A stretch of DNA of 64,000 nt from Sabethes cyaneus (taxonomy: Eukaryota; Arthropoda; Insecta; Diptera; Culicidae), in assembly GCF_943734655.1 (NCBI RefSeq), contig NC_071353.1:145744043-145808042 (forward strand), read 5' to 3'. A program made the translations under genes and the position numbers. Under the pieces are notes generated by a model, which was given only the letters and a program-made list of their open reading frames with translations, was not told the DNA's origin and made no database searches. How positions within the stretch are numbered: position 1 is the first letter of the stretch; each line of letters starts with the position of its first letter. Shown piece after piece: positions 11,455 to 23,248 of this stretch.

Positions 11455-12764
11455 CTATAATGCCTTGAGGCAATAGACGTCAGTGAAGCTCTTAGCAATG
11501 CGGAAGACGAATCCTAATGTTCTGGATGCCTTGTCCACAATGTAAGAAATATGCCGTTTAAACGATAACTGGTTATCTAAAATAACGCCGAGATCCTTTA
11601 CCTGGTCGACACGTTGGATTTCTGTACCGCGTAGCTTGTAGTTAAAAATGGCGGGTTCTCTGATCCGGGCAAAAGAAATAATGGAACACTTCTCAGGATT
11701 GACGAGCATGCAGTTCAGATTGCACCAATTCGTAAAAGTCTCAAGCTCTTGTTGAAGACAAATTGCATCGTCCTTGGAACGTATCTTCAAGTACATCTTC
11801 AAATCGTCGGCGAAGGATAAACGAGGACCTCTGAGTACATAGTTGACATCATTGAAGTACAATAGGAAGATTAACGGTCCCAAATGACTACCTTGTGGGA
11901 TTCCAGATGGGGACGGAAACGCATTTGATTCAAAACCTGCAACAGTCGCAATCAGTTGGCGACCTACGAGGTACGAACTGAACCAATGCAACATACTGCC
12001 GCTGATACCGAGTCTCTCCAATTTAGCAATCGCAATAGCATGATTGATTTTGTTAAACGCCGCAGACAAATCAGTATAAATGACATCCGTTTGAGCACGA
12101 TCCGCTAGACTTTCGGCAACATATATTGTGAGACAAAGGAGGTTTGTAGTGGTGATCTGCCTGCGATGAATCCATGTTGGTCGTCACTCAAGTAATGTTC
12201 ACAGTGCGACAGCAGCGGAGTCATGACCACAAGCTCAAATAACTTGGAAATGGCACACAATGACGAAATTCCTCGGTAGTTGTTGACATCTTTCCGATTC
12301 CCTTTTTTATGCACAGGGAACATTTGGGCGGTTTTCCACGCAAGCGGAAACACTCCGCTTGTGATTGATAGACCAAACACGAGTTGGAGAGGGATTAACA
12401 GGTCTTCAATGTGCTTCTTTAAAAGCACAGACGGAATACCATCTGGGCCGGATTTAGTCGATGATTTTAACGTTGATGCGGCTCGAGAGATCATTTCTTC
12501 GTCGATGTTGAGCGTACACAGAGTATTCATAGTCACTAGTGGAACATTGCAAGCAGCTTGGGAGATTTGGTCGTCCGGGATGCTTTTGTCGGAAAAGGTC
12601 CTGGCGAATTTATCGGCAAAGAGCTGGCAGACATACTGGGGCTCCGAAGCAACCTGTCCATTGAGAATCATAGTTGATGGAAGGCCTGATTCCTTGCGCT
12701 GATCGCTAACATACTTCCAGAACGTATTTGGTTTCACCTTCAGATTGCGCTGGATTCTCTGCAA
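11455..12764 (-). pseudogene. LINE reverse transcriptase, broken
   Basis: Fingers and palm motifs are spread over two frames: SGPDGIPSVLLKKHIEDL, FPVHKKGNRKDVNNYRGIS and FIAGRSPLQTS in 12105-12764, then GIPQGSHLGPLIFLLYFNDV and the catalytic SFADDLKMYL box in 11455-12069. The frame shifts near 12070-12105. The YADD/FADD box and PQGSxLGPLxF are characteristic of Jockey/CR1-type LINEs. Confidence 0.8.
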
Positions 12765-12886
12765 GTGTCGTCTAAAGCATGTCCGACTGGTTCTTTTGTA
12801 TACGGTGTTTAATTTTATCTATTGATCACGCAGTGAGCGGGTACGAAACTTGGAATATATCCTAAGTGCAGCCCTTTTTTCAGTCT

Positions 12887-14144
12887 TCAACTGACCAACC
12901 CGCGAGCTTCGCATGTCAACCAGGGCTTGCTGTTTGACGAATGTACTACCTTGGGTACGTGACGATCGATTGCGTGCACAATTATGTGCGAAAGAGTCAA
13001 GGCGGCATTGTCGGCATCGTTTCCGTCGAGAACATAAAACCAGTTGATAGTGGCGAAGAATTCGGCAATGCTTCGGTGATCAGCATTTCGAAAGTCATAC
13101 GAAACAGAGGGGATAGTTTTTGTTAGATTCGACTGGTGATTGCTGAGGGTAAGCACTAGTGGAGGGTGATGCCTCACTTGCTTAACTAGTGGCGACGGAA
13201 CGAGCGAAACGACTGGAGCAACATCCTGTGCGCTGGTGAAGCAGAGATCCAGACAGCGAATGTTCTCGTTGGTCACGTAGTTGATCTGTCGCAAAATGGC
13301 AGAACTGTAGCAGTCTAGAAGCCGTAATGCTGCACTGTGCACAATGGAGTGATCGGGATCCGGATGGAGAAAACCATTACTGGATGGTTGCCAAGTCGAT
13401 CACTGACATAACCGAGCGGGAGTGAACGTCGATCAGACCTTCGTCTCGTACTCGATCGGGGGGGATATAAATTCCACACAGGAACAACCTGCAGTTAGTG
13501 AACTCGATACACACCCACACTTGCTCAATACTGCTCCATTGATCATTTTCGATCAGTTTTGCTTTCAGTCTCTGATTAACCGTGACAAGCACGCCACCTC
13601 CCATTAACTTCCGACTATTTCTGGGCCCACGCATCTCGCATCGAAAAACTTCATATTCGGGACTAAACACCTGACACGAGAGAGTTCGAGAGCCGAGCCA
13701 GGTTTCGGTTAGTACAATGATATCGTAGCAGCCATCAGATGCAGCCAGGAGGTACTCGTTCACGTCGCAGTTTATCCCTCCAGCGTTTTGGTAGTAGATG
13801 AGCACATCGCCATTGGCACCATCACCGCGCGCAAGGTCCGGCCTTGATTGCATATTGGACGAACTAAAAATCGGAGTATCAGGTACCGGAAGTTCATTTC
13901 TTGGGTTACAAGGATACTCGCCTGAGGCTACCGATTGGAAGACTCCCACACCACAACCAACCGCAGGACCGGGACGACTATGATGAGCGCAGGCTGCGAT
14001 TAGCTCGACTGGGTTGGGAGGGCCGGGAGCTTCCATGGTGCTGTCCACAGTGCGATCAGGATCCACTAATTGTTTATTGTACGGACTTGTAGGCTTGCTT
14101 TGAATCTCTTCATTACGCAAACCATTCGATAAGCATGTTATCAT
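12887..14144 (-). pseudogene. LINE AP endonuclease, broken
   Basis: The upstream frame (13377-14144) holds a Pro-rich leader, then YYQNAGGI, IIVLTETWLGSR and GGGVLVTV, the first blocks of an APE-type endonuclease. The downstream frame (12887-13342) holds the NENIRCLDLCFTS and SDH-equivalent region. The two are out of register, with a break near 13345-13375. Confidence 0.7.
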
Positions 14145-14294
14145 TCAAAAGGCCTGTTTTGTAAGAAGAATAAGTACATCCTGGATCTGGATTAGGTTTT
14201 CCTGTGATAATTTCCGGAGGGTCACCCATCGAAGGGATTCAATAATGGACCGAGAGCATGCGCAGGAAAATGAAGTCAAGTGTTTAAAATCTCA

Positions 14295-14355
14295 CCTCTC
14301 TCCCTCACCCCTCTCTATATCTTACCTCTCTCTCATATATATCTCTCTCTTTATT
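14295..14355. repeat. CT-rich simple repeat
   Basis: An imperfect run of CTCTCT and TATATA words about 40 bp before the large hairpin. Confidence 0.6.
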
Positions 14356-14395
14356 CACACAATTTCTAAAAAGTTTCCATTCTTCAACTATTATC

Positions 14396-14740
14396 AGTAA
14401 AAGCACTATCAGAAAAGCTGTGCTACACTACTAGGTAGATACAAACATAATTCCATAAAAAATTGCTTCATAGAACTAATGATACTATTTTTCACTCATT
14501 ACCGCTTGTTTACTCTACTAAAAATGATTAACAATACTTTTGACCAACTTTTCGGCTCAAATACTCCGATGTGCAGTGAGCCGAAAAGTTGGTCAAAAGT
14601 ATTGTTAATCATTTTTAGTAGAGTAAACAAGCGGTAATGAGTGAAAAATAGTATCATTAGTTCTATGAAGCAATTTTTTATGGAATTATATTTGTATCTA
14701 CCTAGTAGTGTAGCACAGCTTTTCTGATAGTGCTTTTACT
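14396..14740. repeat. 164-bp near-perfect inverted repeat (hairpin)
   Basis: The left arm 14396-14559 and right arm 14577-14740 are reverse complements with a single mismatch that I can find (C versus T near 14450), around a 17-nt spacer. Either strand's transcript would fold into a long duplex. There is no coding sequence and no evident target-site duplication. It could be a fold-back element or an inverted local duplication, and it could act as a hairpin siRNA precursor if transcribed. Confidence 0.9.
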
Positions 14741-16268
14741 GGTTTTCGAGAAAAATGTTGGAGAAATTTCACTGACTCACGGCAGTACATAAACTTGCCA
14801 TACTGTTGTAACAAGTTGAAACCGAAATGCGGGTGTAGCGACCCTACCTTCCACGTTACGAATTTGTGGCTCTATCTTGGACCCGGAAGAGTAAATCCTA
14901 ATCAATCCATGCAAAGTGAAATAAGCCGCGTTGGTCAGAAAGTAGAACAGCCACCAGTGGTAAAGCGACATTAAAAATTAGCTCAATTAAACTGCTTTTT
15001 TGCATGGCTTATGGCTTGAAGAACGAAAATTAAACATACGAACATTTCCGCGTGGCTGGCAGGAAAGCACCACGGCGGGTTCGAGAGCTAGCTGCAACTC
15101 CAGGGCACTAAAACTCCGCTTGCGCCTGAGTTTGCGAATAAACTTGCGCGGGACAAATAAGAGATGAAAAACTCACGGGAGGAGTGTAATTTGCTTGTCG
15201 GCAGAATAAGAGAAAGTGATTGAAGAATTCGCCTAGGGAAATAGAGTAGGTGGGGAAATTTTTCTCAATACCTCGTAGATTGATAAACAATTCAAGTATC
15301 AATGATCGAAACACATTTTCAGTTTAAATTATATCGCACTATGAAACCTAAAATTTTATTAAACACCGGGAACAACCTGGAAAAATCAGGGAATTTGGTT
15401 TTTCGTATCCAGTTGCCACCCTGTCAAAACTGTCAAATACACATGCATAATGAGAAGTAATGCGGTTTTTTCATGCTATTTCAGTTCTTGTACAAGCTTA
15501 GGACAATCATTGTTTTAGTGTCCAATGATAAAACAGTCAAATTTTAATACTTTAAAAACTATAAAAAAATATTTTGCTTGAAAGTGTTGACAAATAGTGC
15601 ATAGATGAATATCATTAGCTGTGTACAGCATGATATGGTAATATAATTATTTTAAACGTTAATTAGTGAGACATGTTTCTTACCTGAAATGCTAACAAAA
15701 TTGATGGTTATAGCATAGCCCATATTGTATATGACAATGTTGAATTTTTGTTATTAAATCTAGCCTTATGTAACGCTATTGTTATATGAAATGATCCACA
15801 ACTGATCAAAGTGAGTAACTCGTGCACTTTGATAGGGTTTGAGCATATATGTATTCTAGAATTAGCGTTTTGTTGGACGCTGTCCAATCATTGGAATCGT
15901 TCAATGATAGGCAAAATACCCACAAGGTATACAGCTCTAAGGGTTGTACGAAAGGGTGATGTAGGACTATATCAGATCATTAGATCAAGGACTAATGTAA
16001 ACTGCATTTCTGGCATATGTAAGTTAATAAGAATCTGTTAGTGCCATTATTTAATTGAATTTTTAAAAGGGAAGGGAAAACATTCAAATTCAATTCTCTA
16101 TTGAATGTAATGGTCGCTTTGAAAATACGTGGACGGGGGTTCATAAGTACAAGGCCTGCTCATAAAGGTTGTAATGAATGACCAGCCCATAGATTACTGT
16201 ATTGAATATGATGATGCGTAGTTTGACATGTTTCAATAATCTTACTTTAACTTTAACGCGCTCCAAAC
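14741..16268. other. Gene-free AT-rich stretch
   Basis: I see no supported gene. Short frames here lack family motifs. At about 15365-15415 there is a GGGAACAACCTGGAAAAATC type patch of low complexity. Confidence 0.5.
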
Positions 16269-16410
16269 GCGATTAGGGACCACAAAAGATCCTATCGATA
16301 CATTAAGCAAAGCAGGTGTCTACAAAATTTGATGTAGTCACTGTGATAAAATCTATGTCGAACAAACAAAAAAGAATTCTGAGATCCGACTGAAGGAACA
16401 TGTTTGAAGG
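16269..16410 (+). mobile_element. Penelope-like GIY-YIG remnant (block copy 2)
   Basis: Reads GVYKI, a stop, then CSHCDKIYVEQTKKN and EIRLKEHV. This is the GIY-YIG signature of Penelope-like elements, interrupted by one in-frame TGA. It is the counterpart of 3165-3300. Confidence 0.65.
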
Positions 16411-16456
16411 ATGAGAAAGAATTTTACCACAAGCTTTTGTCGACGCACAGAAGGCA

Positions 16457-16699
16457 CTATAAAACATGGGTCACTCTTTCATGCCCCGTAGGCGATGTGT
16501 TCTTCTGCTTTACGTGCGGATAAACTGGCCCTGCACCACCAAACAATGTAGTATAAAGTGTGTCGCGAACAAAGTGGTATTTGAATTTCTTAACTGCTGC
16601 CTCCCACAAACCGCCGAAGTGCCGTAAGATGCTTTTATCAAAATTATCATACGGGTTTGTGGTTCGAAGGGTCTCACAGTTCCACAATAGTTCGTACAC
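16457..16699 (-). mobile_element. BEL/Pao integrase fragment (block copy 2)
   Basis: The minus-strand frame has HFGGLWEAAVKKFKYHFV followed by RDTLYTTLFGG, matching the fragment at 3317-3540. Confidence 0.65.
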
Positions 16700-16851
16700 G
16701 GCATAGTACCATCTATGCTACTAATAACAAGGATGCGATAGAATTTTCGCCCGTGAGTCAAACAAAATCCCTGCGCGTCCGGTTTGTTTTTCAATACTAG
16801 AAAGTCAGTGGTCAGTGGTTTGTGAATTTTTATGCATCGCGAAGCGATGCC

Positions 16852-18808
16852 ATGGAATCAGAACATTCAGCCCCTAATAAACTAGGTAGGTACATTGGGT
16901 CCAGATCATGCTTGTTTGGCTGTTACTGCCTGCTGAGTTTTCCGAGTAAGACCTCGTCGGACAAAAATACTTCGTTGAATACCAGTTATGTTCGCTCTAA
17001 TCTTATATGACTTTAAAAACGATGTTTATGCTATTTTTTTCTTTTTTAGAGCTACCAACTCAACCGAATCCAGTCAACCAAAAAAACGCGCTAAAAGAAT
17101 AAAGCGTAAACCCGTCATGGAAAGTAAAATGCAAGACCTGCTCGCCAGCATACGGCGTGGAACACTGTCTTTGAGACGAGCATCGATACTGTCTGGAGTA
17201 CCACGCGGTACACTCCAGTATCGGCTAAGCACCAACTACAAACACAAAGGTTCGGCGGGCGCGCCTCCAGTCTTTGCAGCGCCAGAGGAACGATATTTTA
17301 TATCTTGGATGAAGACTATGGAACGAAGGGGATTTCCGATGACTCGCGCCGCCCTAGCGTACAAGATTTCAACGTTCCTTGAGGCAAACCCGAGGAAAAC
17401 CCCATTTAAGAACAACAAACCTGGTAGGACCAGGCCGCTAGAAACCAATTTATGAATGAGAATAATTTTTTTTTTGATTTTAGGAAGATTTTGGTTCGAT
17501 AGCTTTTCGCACCGCTATCCTGAAATAACGATTAGATCACGGGAGTCGTCGGCGAAAGTATCAGATAAAAATATTCGTGACTGGTTCGAAACAGTGAAGG
17601 CTTACTTGATCGATCACGGGTTGATTGATATACTGGGTGATCGCTCAAGAGTATTGCACGGAGATGAAATCGGATTCTACCTGAAACCCTGTTCAGACAA
17701 GGTGATTGCTACATCACTGACCGCGGACAGCAGAAGCCGGAGCATTACTGTGATGTTTACTTTCGGTGCTAACGGCAGTGTCATCCCTCCGTACGTCGTA
17801 CTTCCACAATGGGCGCCGAGAAAGGACGTAAGGAAGACTTTTCCAGTAAAAAACTGGGGATGTGGTCAATCAAATAATGGTTGGATGGACTCGGCCAATT
17901 TTGTACAATATGTCACCGAAACTCTGCATCCTTGGTTGGTTAAGAAAAAGGTTAAGTTTCCAGTCCTTTATTTTGTCGATTCTCACAAGTCGCAGATGGC
18001 AGTAGAAGCGGCTGATGCCTGTGAACAATTGGGCATTATTTTAATTGCTCTTTTTCCTGATGCCACCAGAATGCTACAGCCCGCTGATGTCGACATTTTT
18101 AGACCACTCCAAAACAAATGGTATGACATGGTCAAAAAATGGAAAGCGGCAAACAGCAGGTATGGGCTGGAATTCAAAGATTTTGCACCGTTATTAATGA
18201 CCACCTTTGAGCTGGCAATCACAACCAGTGCCATAACTAAAGCATTTTCCACATGCGGATTGTTTCCGTTCAATCCGAACGCTGAGAAGCACAGTAAATG
18301 CATTAAAATTGCATCTGAATCGCAGCCAGAACCAGGATCAGCAACCGGTGACAAACCCCCAAAGGGGGTTGAAGAGTCGCCACCCAGACCGGATTTGGTG
18401 GTACCATATCAACTAGTTGATCAAATTCTCGATATGCTGGGACCGAAGAAAATAGAATTGTACGTTAGTGAGCAACCTGAGAATCTCTCCCACGAGGACA
18501 GAGTTCTCGCTTTCATCTACCGGAACATTCTGTGCCGGCCGAACCGAACTTCAGCTGCTTCCAACAACGCCGACAGGGAGATGTTTAAAACGACAGAAAG
18601 TAGTTGTTCTGACGGAGAGGAGCCCAAAACCGACCAAACTACTGCTGAAAGGTTGCAGGAAATAGTTCTCAACACACACCAGCAACAGGACGAAGTTGAG
18701 CAGTTAAGCAAGGTAAAACTGATAAAAATGGATGAAGAGTTTGAGACGGAAAACGGAGGACAATGTCAAATAAGGCAGAGAGCAAGAAGTAAAACAGAGG
18801 AGTGTTAA
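16852..18808 (+). CDS. Pogo-type DDE protein, copy 2 (most complete)
   Basis: Three exons are proposed: 16852-16889 (ATG, MESEHSAPNKLG, donor AG then GTACAT), 17050-17423 and 17484-18808. The first junction is phase 2 (AG plus A gives Arg). The second is the conserved 60-bp intron inside a Gly codon. Domains are as in copy 1: basic start (SQPKKRAKRIKRKP), pipsqueak HTH (QDLLASIRRG), CENP-B-like HTH (ERYFISWMKTMERRGFP), DDE_1 with HGDEIGFYL, YFVDSHKS and LQPADVDIF, then a tail rich in Glu and Gln. No stop or frameshift interrupts the two main exons, and no terminal inverted repeats were seen. This argues for a host-maintained or very young copy. The first exon is the least certain part. Confidence 0.75.
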
Positions 18809-18861
18809 GATTGTTGAATAGTTATGTAAGGTGTAAATCGTAAATTACTTAGGTTAGTTGA

Positions 18862-18867
18862 AATAAA
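18862..18867 (+). terminator. Poly(A) signal of DDE gene copy 2
   Basis: AATAAA about 55 bp after the stop, at the same spacing as in copies 1 and 3. Confidence 0.55.
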
Positions 18868-19025
18868 ATCGATTTATTCATTCTATACATATCAAAAACT
18901 CAATTACCCACCCAAAAATAGTGGCCTTAAATGTGCTGAATAGAGTTCTCCATTAGCGGAAAGACACTGGAAATGCGGTCGTTTTTCATTCAACAAACCA
19001 TCAGTCACTTTTCTTTCTGTTCTAG

Positions 19026-19375
19026 CGAGCGTCAGAACAGCAACAGTCATAATCCTACCACTGAAAGATTATTCAAGTGTGACCTGTGATAGTGAAACCT
19101 AGTTCACTTCCTACCAACCGGACAGCCACAGAACGCGGCACGCAGGAGAAAAGAATTTTGAATGCGACATTTGTGACAAATATTTTTTTCTCTCCTAAGG
19201 GTAGATGGTTTGACGGGCACTTCGGCAGCCTCCTAGATTTTAATTGTGCATGTAGAATGTAATATATGACTCATACATTCGTCGATCAGAAACCACTCAA
19301 ATGTGACATCTGTGGGGCTTTGCTGAAATCCGCTAGGAATCTAAAGTTACATCTGAGGATGCATCCAAGCTGTTA
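19026..19375 (+). pseudogene. Dead zinc-finger terminal exon (copy 2)
   Basis: Near-identical to the dead exon at 5826: same acceptor, same opening ERQN, same TGA in the first finger. It also has extra small deletions, for example within the segment equivalent to 5920-5945. A late finger-like string (LKCDICGALLKSARNLKLH) survives. It shares the 3' flank with copy 1. Confidence 0.8.
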
Positions 19376-19909
19376 AGTCTTGATTGCGATGACGCTTTTC
19401 TTTTATTTCACGTAGTAGGCCAGGTTATATGTATTATTATAGGAGTTGTCAAACTGGACTGCTGAATTGAAGTTGAAAAATTTGGGTCGAGTACACAATA
19501 CTGGGAATTCAACGAACAAAACAATTACATTAGATGAGCATGGACCTGACCACTACAAACTGCTTTGGAGCTTTATTATGCAAATCATTTTGGTAAAAGC
19601 TGGCAAATTTGTCGATTAATTTTTAGGGCCGAGGGAGCTGAGAAACAGGCGGAAATAACCGTTCTGATTCAAACTTAGAACAGTCTCAAACTTCGAACAC
19701 TTCAGATTAGAATGCTCATTAGTATCGCTAATATGATAAAATATTATGCTTATTGTACACCAACGTGTTCGTCAGAATGTCCTCTATCCGCATGTGAGGC
19801 ATGACAGTGAACTCTAGGACCCCTTGTAAGAAATCAGCAGGCGCTGGAAAAAAGTAAGAGCTCAGATTTTCACTTGGCCCGCTTAGTCTTAGCGTTTCGT
19901 GCAAAAGTA

Positions 19910-20453
19910 GGGTAGATGATCTATTAGTTGCGCCACTAAGCGGAATATATCTCCATTTTGCTTGTTTATTGAGGTATATGCTTCAATTAATGCTTGTGGG
20001 ATTTAAATTTATTGAATACAAGGTATTTGTCACAAGGCAAGACAATTGCTTTCATTGTACGAGAAGCTTTATAAAGAAAAAATGAATTTTCCGATTCAAT
20101 TATATTGTACCAACAGTTGCGCTAATGTTTCCTTAATTAAGTTTGATGTTCCTTTAATTGTGGTATTCCATATACATTGCTAGGTTGCTAAGTGAAAAAA
20201 CATCGTAGCAAAACTATAGATGAGCGCCTATAGTTGTGCGCTTCAACTGCGCGTTGGATTTTGGAAAATTGGCATTTTAGCAAATAATGCTTTAATTTTA
20301 AATGGTGTAGTTTAACTACCAATACTTCTAAACACCTGTTTTATATAATGAATGTAATTGTTTTATCTAAAATGCTACGGTGACGAAAATATGCATTAAT
20401 AATGAATAGTAGCGCAACTATTGGTACTACCACAACTATTGGATCAACTACCC
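19910..20453. mobile_element. TIR element with TA duplication
   Basis: The left end GGGTAGATGATCTATTAG and right end (reverse complement GGGTAGTTGATCCAATAG) form imperfect terminal inverted repeats. Both sides are flanked by TA, consistent with a Tc1/mariner-type non-autonomous element. It has no coding sequence. Confidence 0.65.
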
Positions 20454-20539
20454 TAGTGGTTTTTTCGTTGGTATTATTTTACTAATTTTAGAATGTTCAC
20501 CTTCCAACTACGTGATTATTAGATAAGTGCAAGGTATTT

Positions 20540-20928
20540 AAGTAGTAAAACATAGGGGTCATTCCACGTCATGTATCCGAGTCACCTGTAATCGACCTTC
20601 TCGGATTTTCACCAAACTCGGCCAGATTGCTCGTTTTGGGTCAAGAAGCAAAAATTCCCGAGTTTGGTGCCGATTGGACTTTCCCTCGATTTTTGGGACC
20701 CCCCCCCCCCCCCCCCTTTTATTAGAAAAAGCATCATTTTCGTCAAATTCGCTTATTTTCTTTTGCTTATATCTTCGTAAATATTCAATTTAGAAAAAAA
20801 AACTCACTTTGACTTTGTCGAACGTCTTGATTTTGGCCGTTATTAAGTGCTCCAGTACTTCCGGAATTCTCACTGGTTAGAGGAGAAATCCACCAATACT
20901 TTTACCGGTTCAACTTCTATTATTTTCG
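20540..20928. other. No gene; poly(C) tract
   Basis: Non-coding stretch with a run of about 19 C at 20699-20717 after GATTTTTGGGA. No other structure recognised. Confidence 0.5.
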
Positions 20929-21630
20929 TTGCTTTCATCACCTTCTAAGTTCCTAGGGAATACTATACTGGTCCCTAGATTTCCACGGACGGTAACCGTT
21001 GATGGCGACGAACTAGAAGTGGTAGAGGAGTTCGTGTATTTTGGATCGCTGGTGACCGCGGACAACAACACTAGTAAGGAGATCCAGCGGTGCATCCAAG
21101 CGGAAAATCGGGCCTACTTTGCCCTTCGTAAAACGCTACGATCAGGAAGCATACGCCGCCGCACGAAGCTAACAATTTACAAAACCATTATTAGACCGGT
21201 AGTTCTTTATGGACTTGAAGCCGTGACGCTGCTTACGGAGGATACACCGTGCCGTGTTTGAGCCGGAAGTGCTACGGACGATATTTGGCGGAATACAAAC
21301 TGAAAGCGGAGAGTGGCGGAGGCGTATAAATCAAGAGCTACAGGCACTGCTTGGGGAGACTCCCATCGTACATCTAGCGAAAGTTAGCAGGCTACGGTGG
21401 GCCGGACACGGCGTACGGTGCCGGACAACAGTGCGACGAAAATAGTCCTCTTCAACAACCCCACCGGCACCAGGAACAGGGGGCCCAACGTGCACGATGG
21501 CTCGACCAGGTCGAAAGCGATTTGCGACTTCTGAGACGACTAGGAAATTGGCGACGAGTGGCCCAAGACCGAGTTGAATGGAGACGAGTGCTTGAAACAG
21601 CACGAGCCATCCCGGTTCTATGCTGCTAAA
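20929..21630 (+). mobile_element. 3' fragment of an RTE-like LINE
   Basis: The reading frame has VDGDELEVVEEFVYFGSLVT, NRAYFALRKTLRS and KTIIRPVVLYGLEA. In the next frame it continues with EPEVLRTIFGG, WRRRIN and RLRWAGH. These are the conserved blocks after the RT of RTE-type LINEs. The two parts are separated by a frameshift near 21255, and the fragment ends in a GAA-rich tail. The same block occurs in the element at 43640-45240. Confidence 0.75.
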
Positions 21631-21925
21631 GAAGAAGAAGAAGAAGGTCGTACCGAACCATATACATCATTCAACAATGACGACCATTCAACAATGGTCG
21701 TACCGAACCATATACATCATTCAATTGGATTTTATTCTCATTTTCTCCGAATACTATTAACGCTATTAGTAACAAAAACAGAGACAGATAAAACTCTGTT
21801 CATACACCCTGGTTTCATCGAAAAAGTGTTTTACTGCATGAAGTAACTCCAGAAAGGACAAGCGTTATCGCACTTTGGAAATTTCCGAAACGAAAACTAA
21901 TGTGGCTGGATATCAAAAAATTGGC

Positions 21926-22140
21926 TAAAGTTTTTGGAGCGTCTTAGTAGAATACGAAACCTAAAATTAAATAAAAAGAAGAAAGCTTATCCAATTTAAT
22001 TCTACTATGTATATTTTATTCACGACAGCTACGTATTTCGTCTACGACTTGCAGACTTCCTCAGTGTATGTTTTCGAGTCTGTTCGAAAACAGACACTGA
22101 GCAAGCCGGCAAGTCTGTCGTGAATAAAAGTTGGAAGTTT
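21926..22140. repeat. Dispersed repeat, copy 1
   Basis: Shares about 150 bp with 47887-48045 (GGAGCGTCTTAGTAGAATAC, then TTTCG.CTACGACTTGCAG) and a piece with 10150-10245. A short inverted repeat of the GAAAACAGACACTGAG type lies near 22065-22115. The parent element was not identified. Confidence 0.6.
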
Positions 22141-22220
22141 TCTTCTTTTTTATTTTTTAGACCAAAAATTCATCCAATTCCAACCTGGACTGAATAAATA
22201 AACTTGCTGTTATAGAAACA

Positions 22221-23248
22221 CTAGCTGACCCGACAAACTTCGTATTGCCACAAATTAACCTGTGTTGTACATAAATCATGAATCATGAATCTTTGTCACA
22301 ATCTCAAGTTTTGCAAGCCCCCCAGCGGGCGGCACTTCCGAAGGCGGGTCACCGGCAACACTCGCGACCGTCTCGTCTTGAATGATCTAGTTGATAGATA
22401 GTTTTTGTGGTCTTGTTATTGACTAATGTTTTATGGAAGAGTCTCGAATTTCTCGAGTTCGATTAGTTTTTGAGTTTCGCAAAAATTTCTGTTTTATTTG
22501 TATGAGAGTCCTCATACACCCCTACCACAGGGGTGAGAGGTCTCTAACTATCATAAAATAAATTCATGACTCCGAAATCTCCCGCATGCCAAATTTGGTT
22601 CCATTTGCTTGATTAGTTCTCAAGTTATAAGGAAATTTGAATTTCATTTGTATGGGAGCCCCCCTCTTAAAAGGGGAAGGGGTCCTTATTCACCATAGAA
22701 AATATTCTTGCCCTCGAAAACTTTCACATGCCAAATTTGGTTCCATTTGCGTGATTAGTTCTCGAGTTATGAGGAAATTTGTATTTCTTTGGTACAGGAG
22801 CCCCCCCTCTTAAAGTGGGGAGGGGTCCTAATTCACTATAGAAAATATTCTTGCCCTCGACAACCTTCACATGCCAAATTTAGTTCGATTTGCTTGATTA
22901 GTTCTCGAGTTATGAGGAAATTTGTATTTCATTTGTATGAAAGCCCCCCCTCTTAAAGGGGAGAGGAGTCATAATTCCCCTTCTAAAGAGGGAAGGGGTC
23001 TTGTCACCAAAAACACCCACATGCCAAATTTTGTTCTATTTGCTTGATTAATTCTCGAGTTATGCAGAAATTTGTGTTTCATTTGTATGGGAGCCCCCCT
23101 CTTAGTGGGGGAGGGGTCTCTAACCATCACTAAAACCTTTTCTGGCCCCAAAAACCTCTACATGCAAATTTTCACGCCGATTGATTCAGTAGTTTTCGAT
23201 TCTATAAGGAACATCCCGACAGACAGAAATCCATTTTTATATATAAGA
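22221..23248 (-). mobile_element. Helitron-like element B
   Basis: Minus-strand member of the family at 6980. Its 3' end is CTAG at 22221 with the required flanking T on that strand. It carries fewer minisatellite units and a diverged 5' end (reverse complement TCTTATATATAAAAATGG). It directly abuts element C in head-to-tail orientation. Confidence 0.6.

Larger units (their letters stand above)
10864..14145 (-). mobile_element. Degenerate Jockey-superfamily LINE
   Basis: A non-LTR retrotransposon on the minus strand carries, in order, an AP endonuclease, a reverse transcriptase and a C-terminal region. It ends in a TAAATAAATAAA-type tail at its 3' end (about 10864-10880 on the plus strand). 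Several frame breaks and stops separate the pieces, so it is dead. A related, 5'-truncated copy on the plus strand is at 36835-38210. Confidence 0.8.
16269..19578 (+). repeat. Segmental duplication, copy 2
   Basis: Second copy of the block at 3165-6394, same orientation and gene order. It keeps the candidate first exon of the DDE gene that copy 1 lost. Similarity fades after about 19578. Confidence 0.85.

Noticed and set aside
16852..16889. Donor at GTAGGT (after CTAG) for the first exon of DDE copy 2
   Set aside because: It would leave one base and put the next exon out of frame in copy 3. The donor four bases downstream (AG then GTACAT) keeps frame in both copies 2 and 3.
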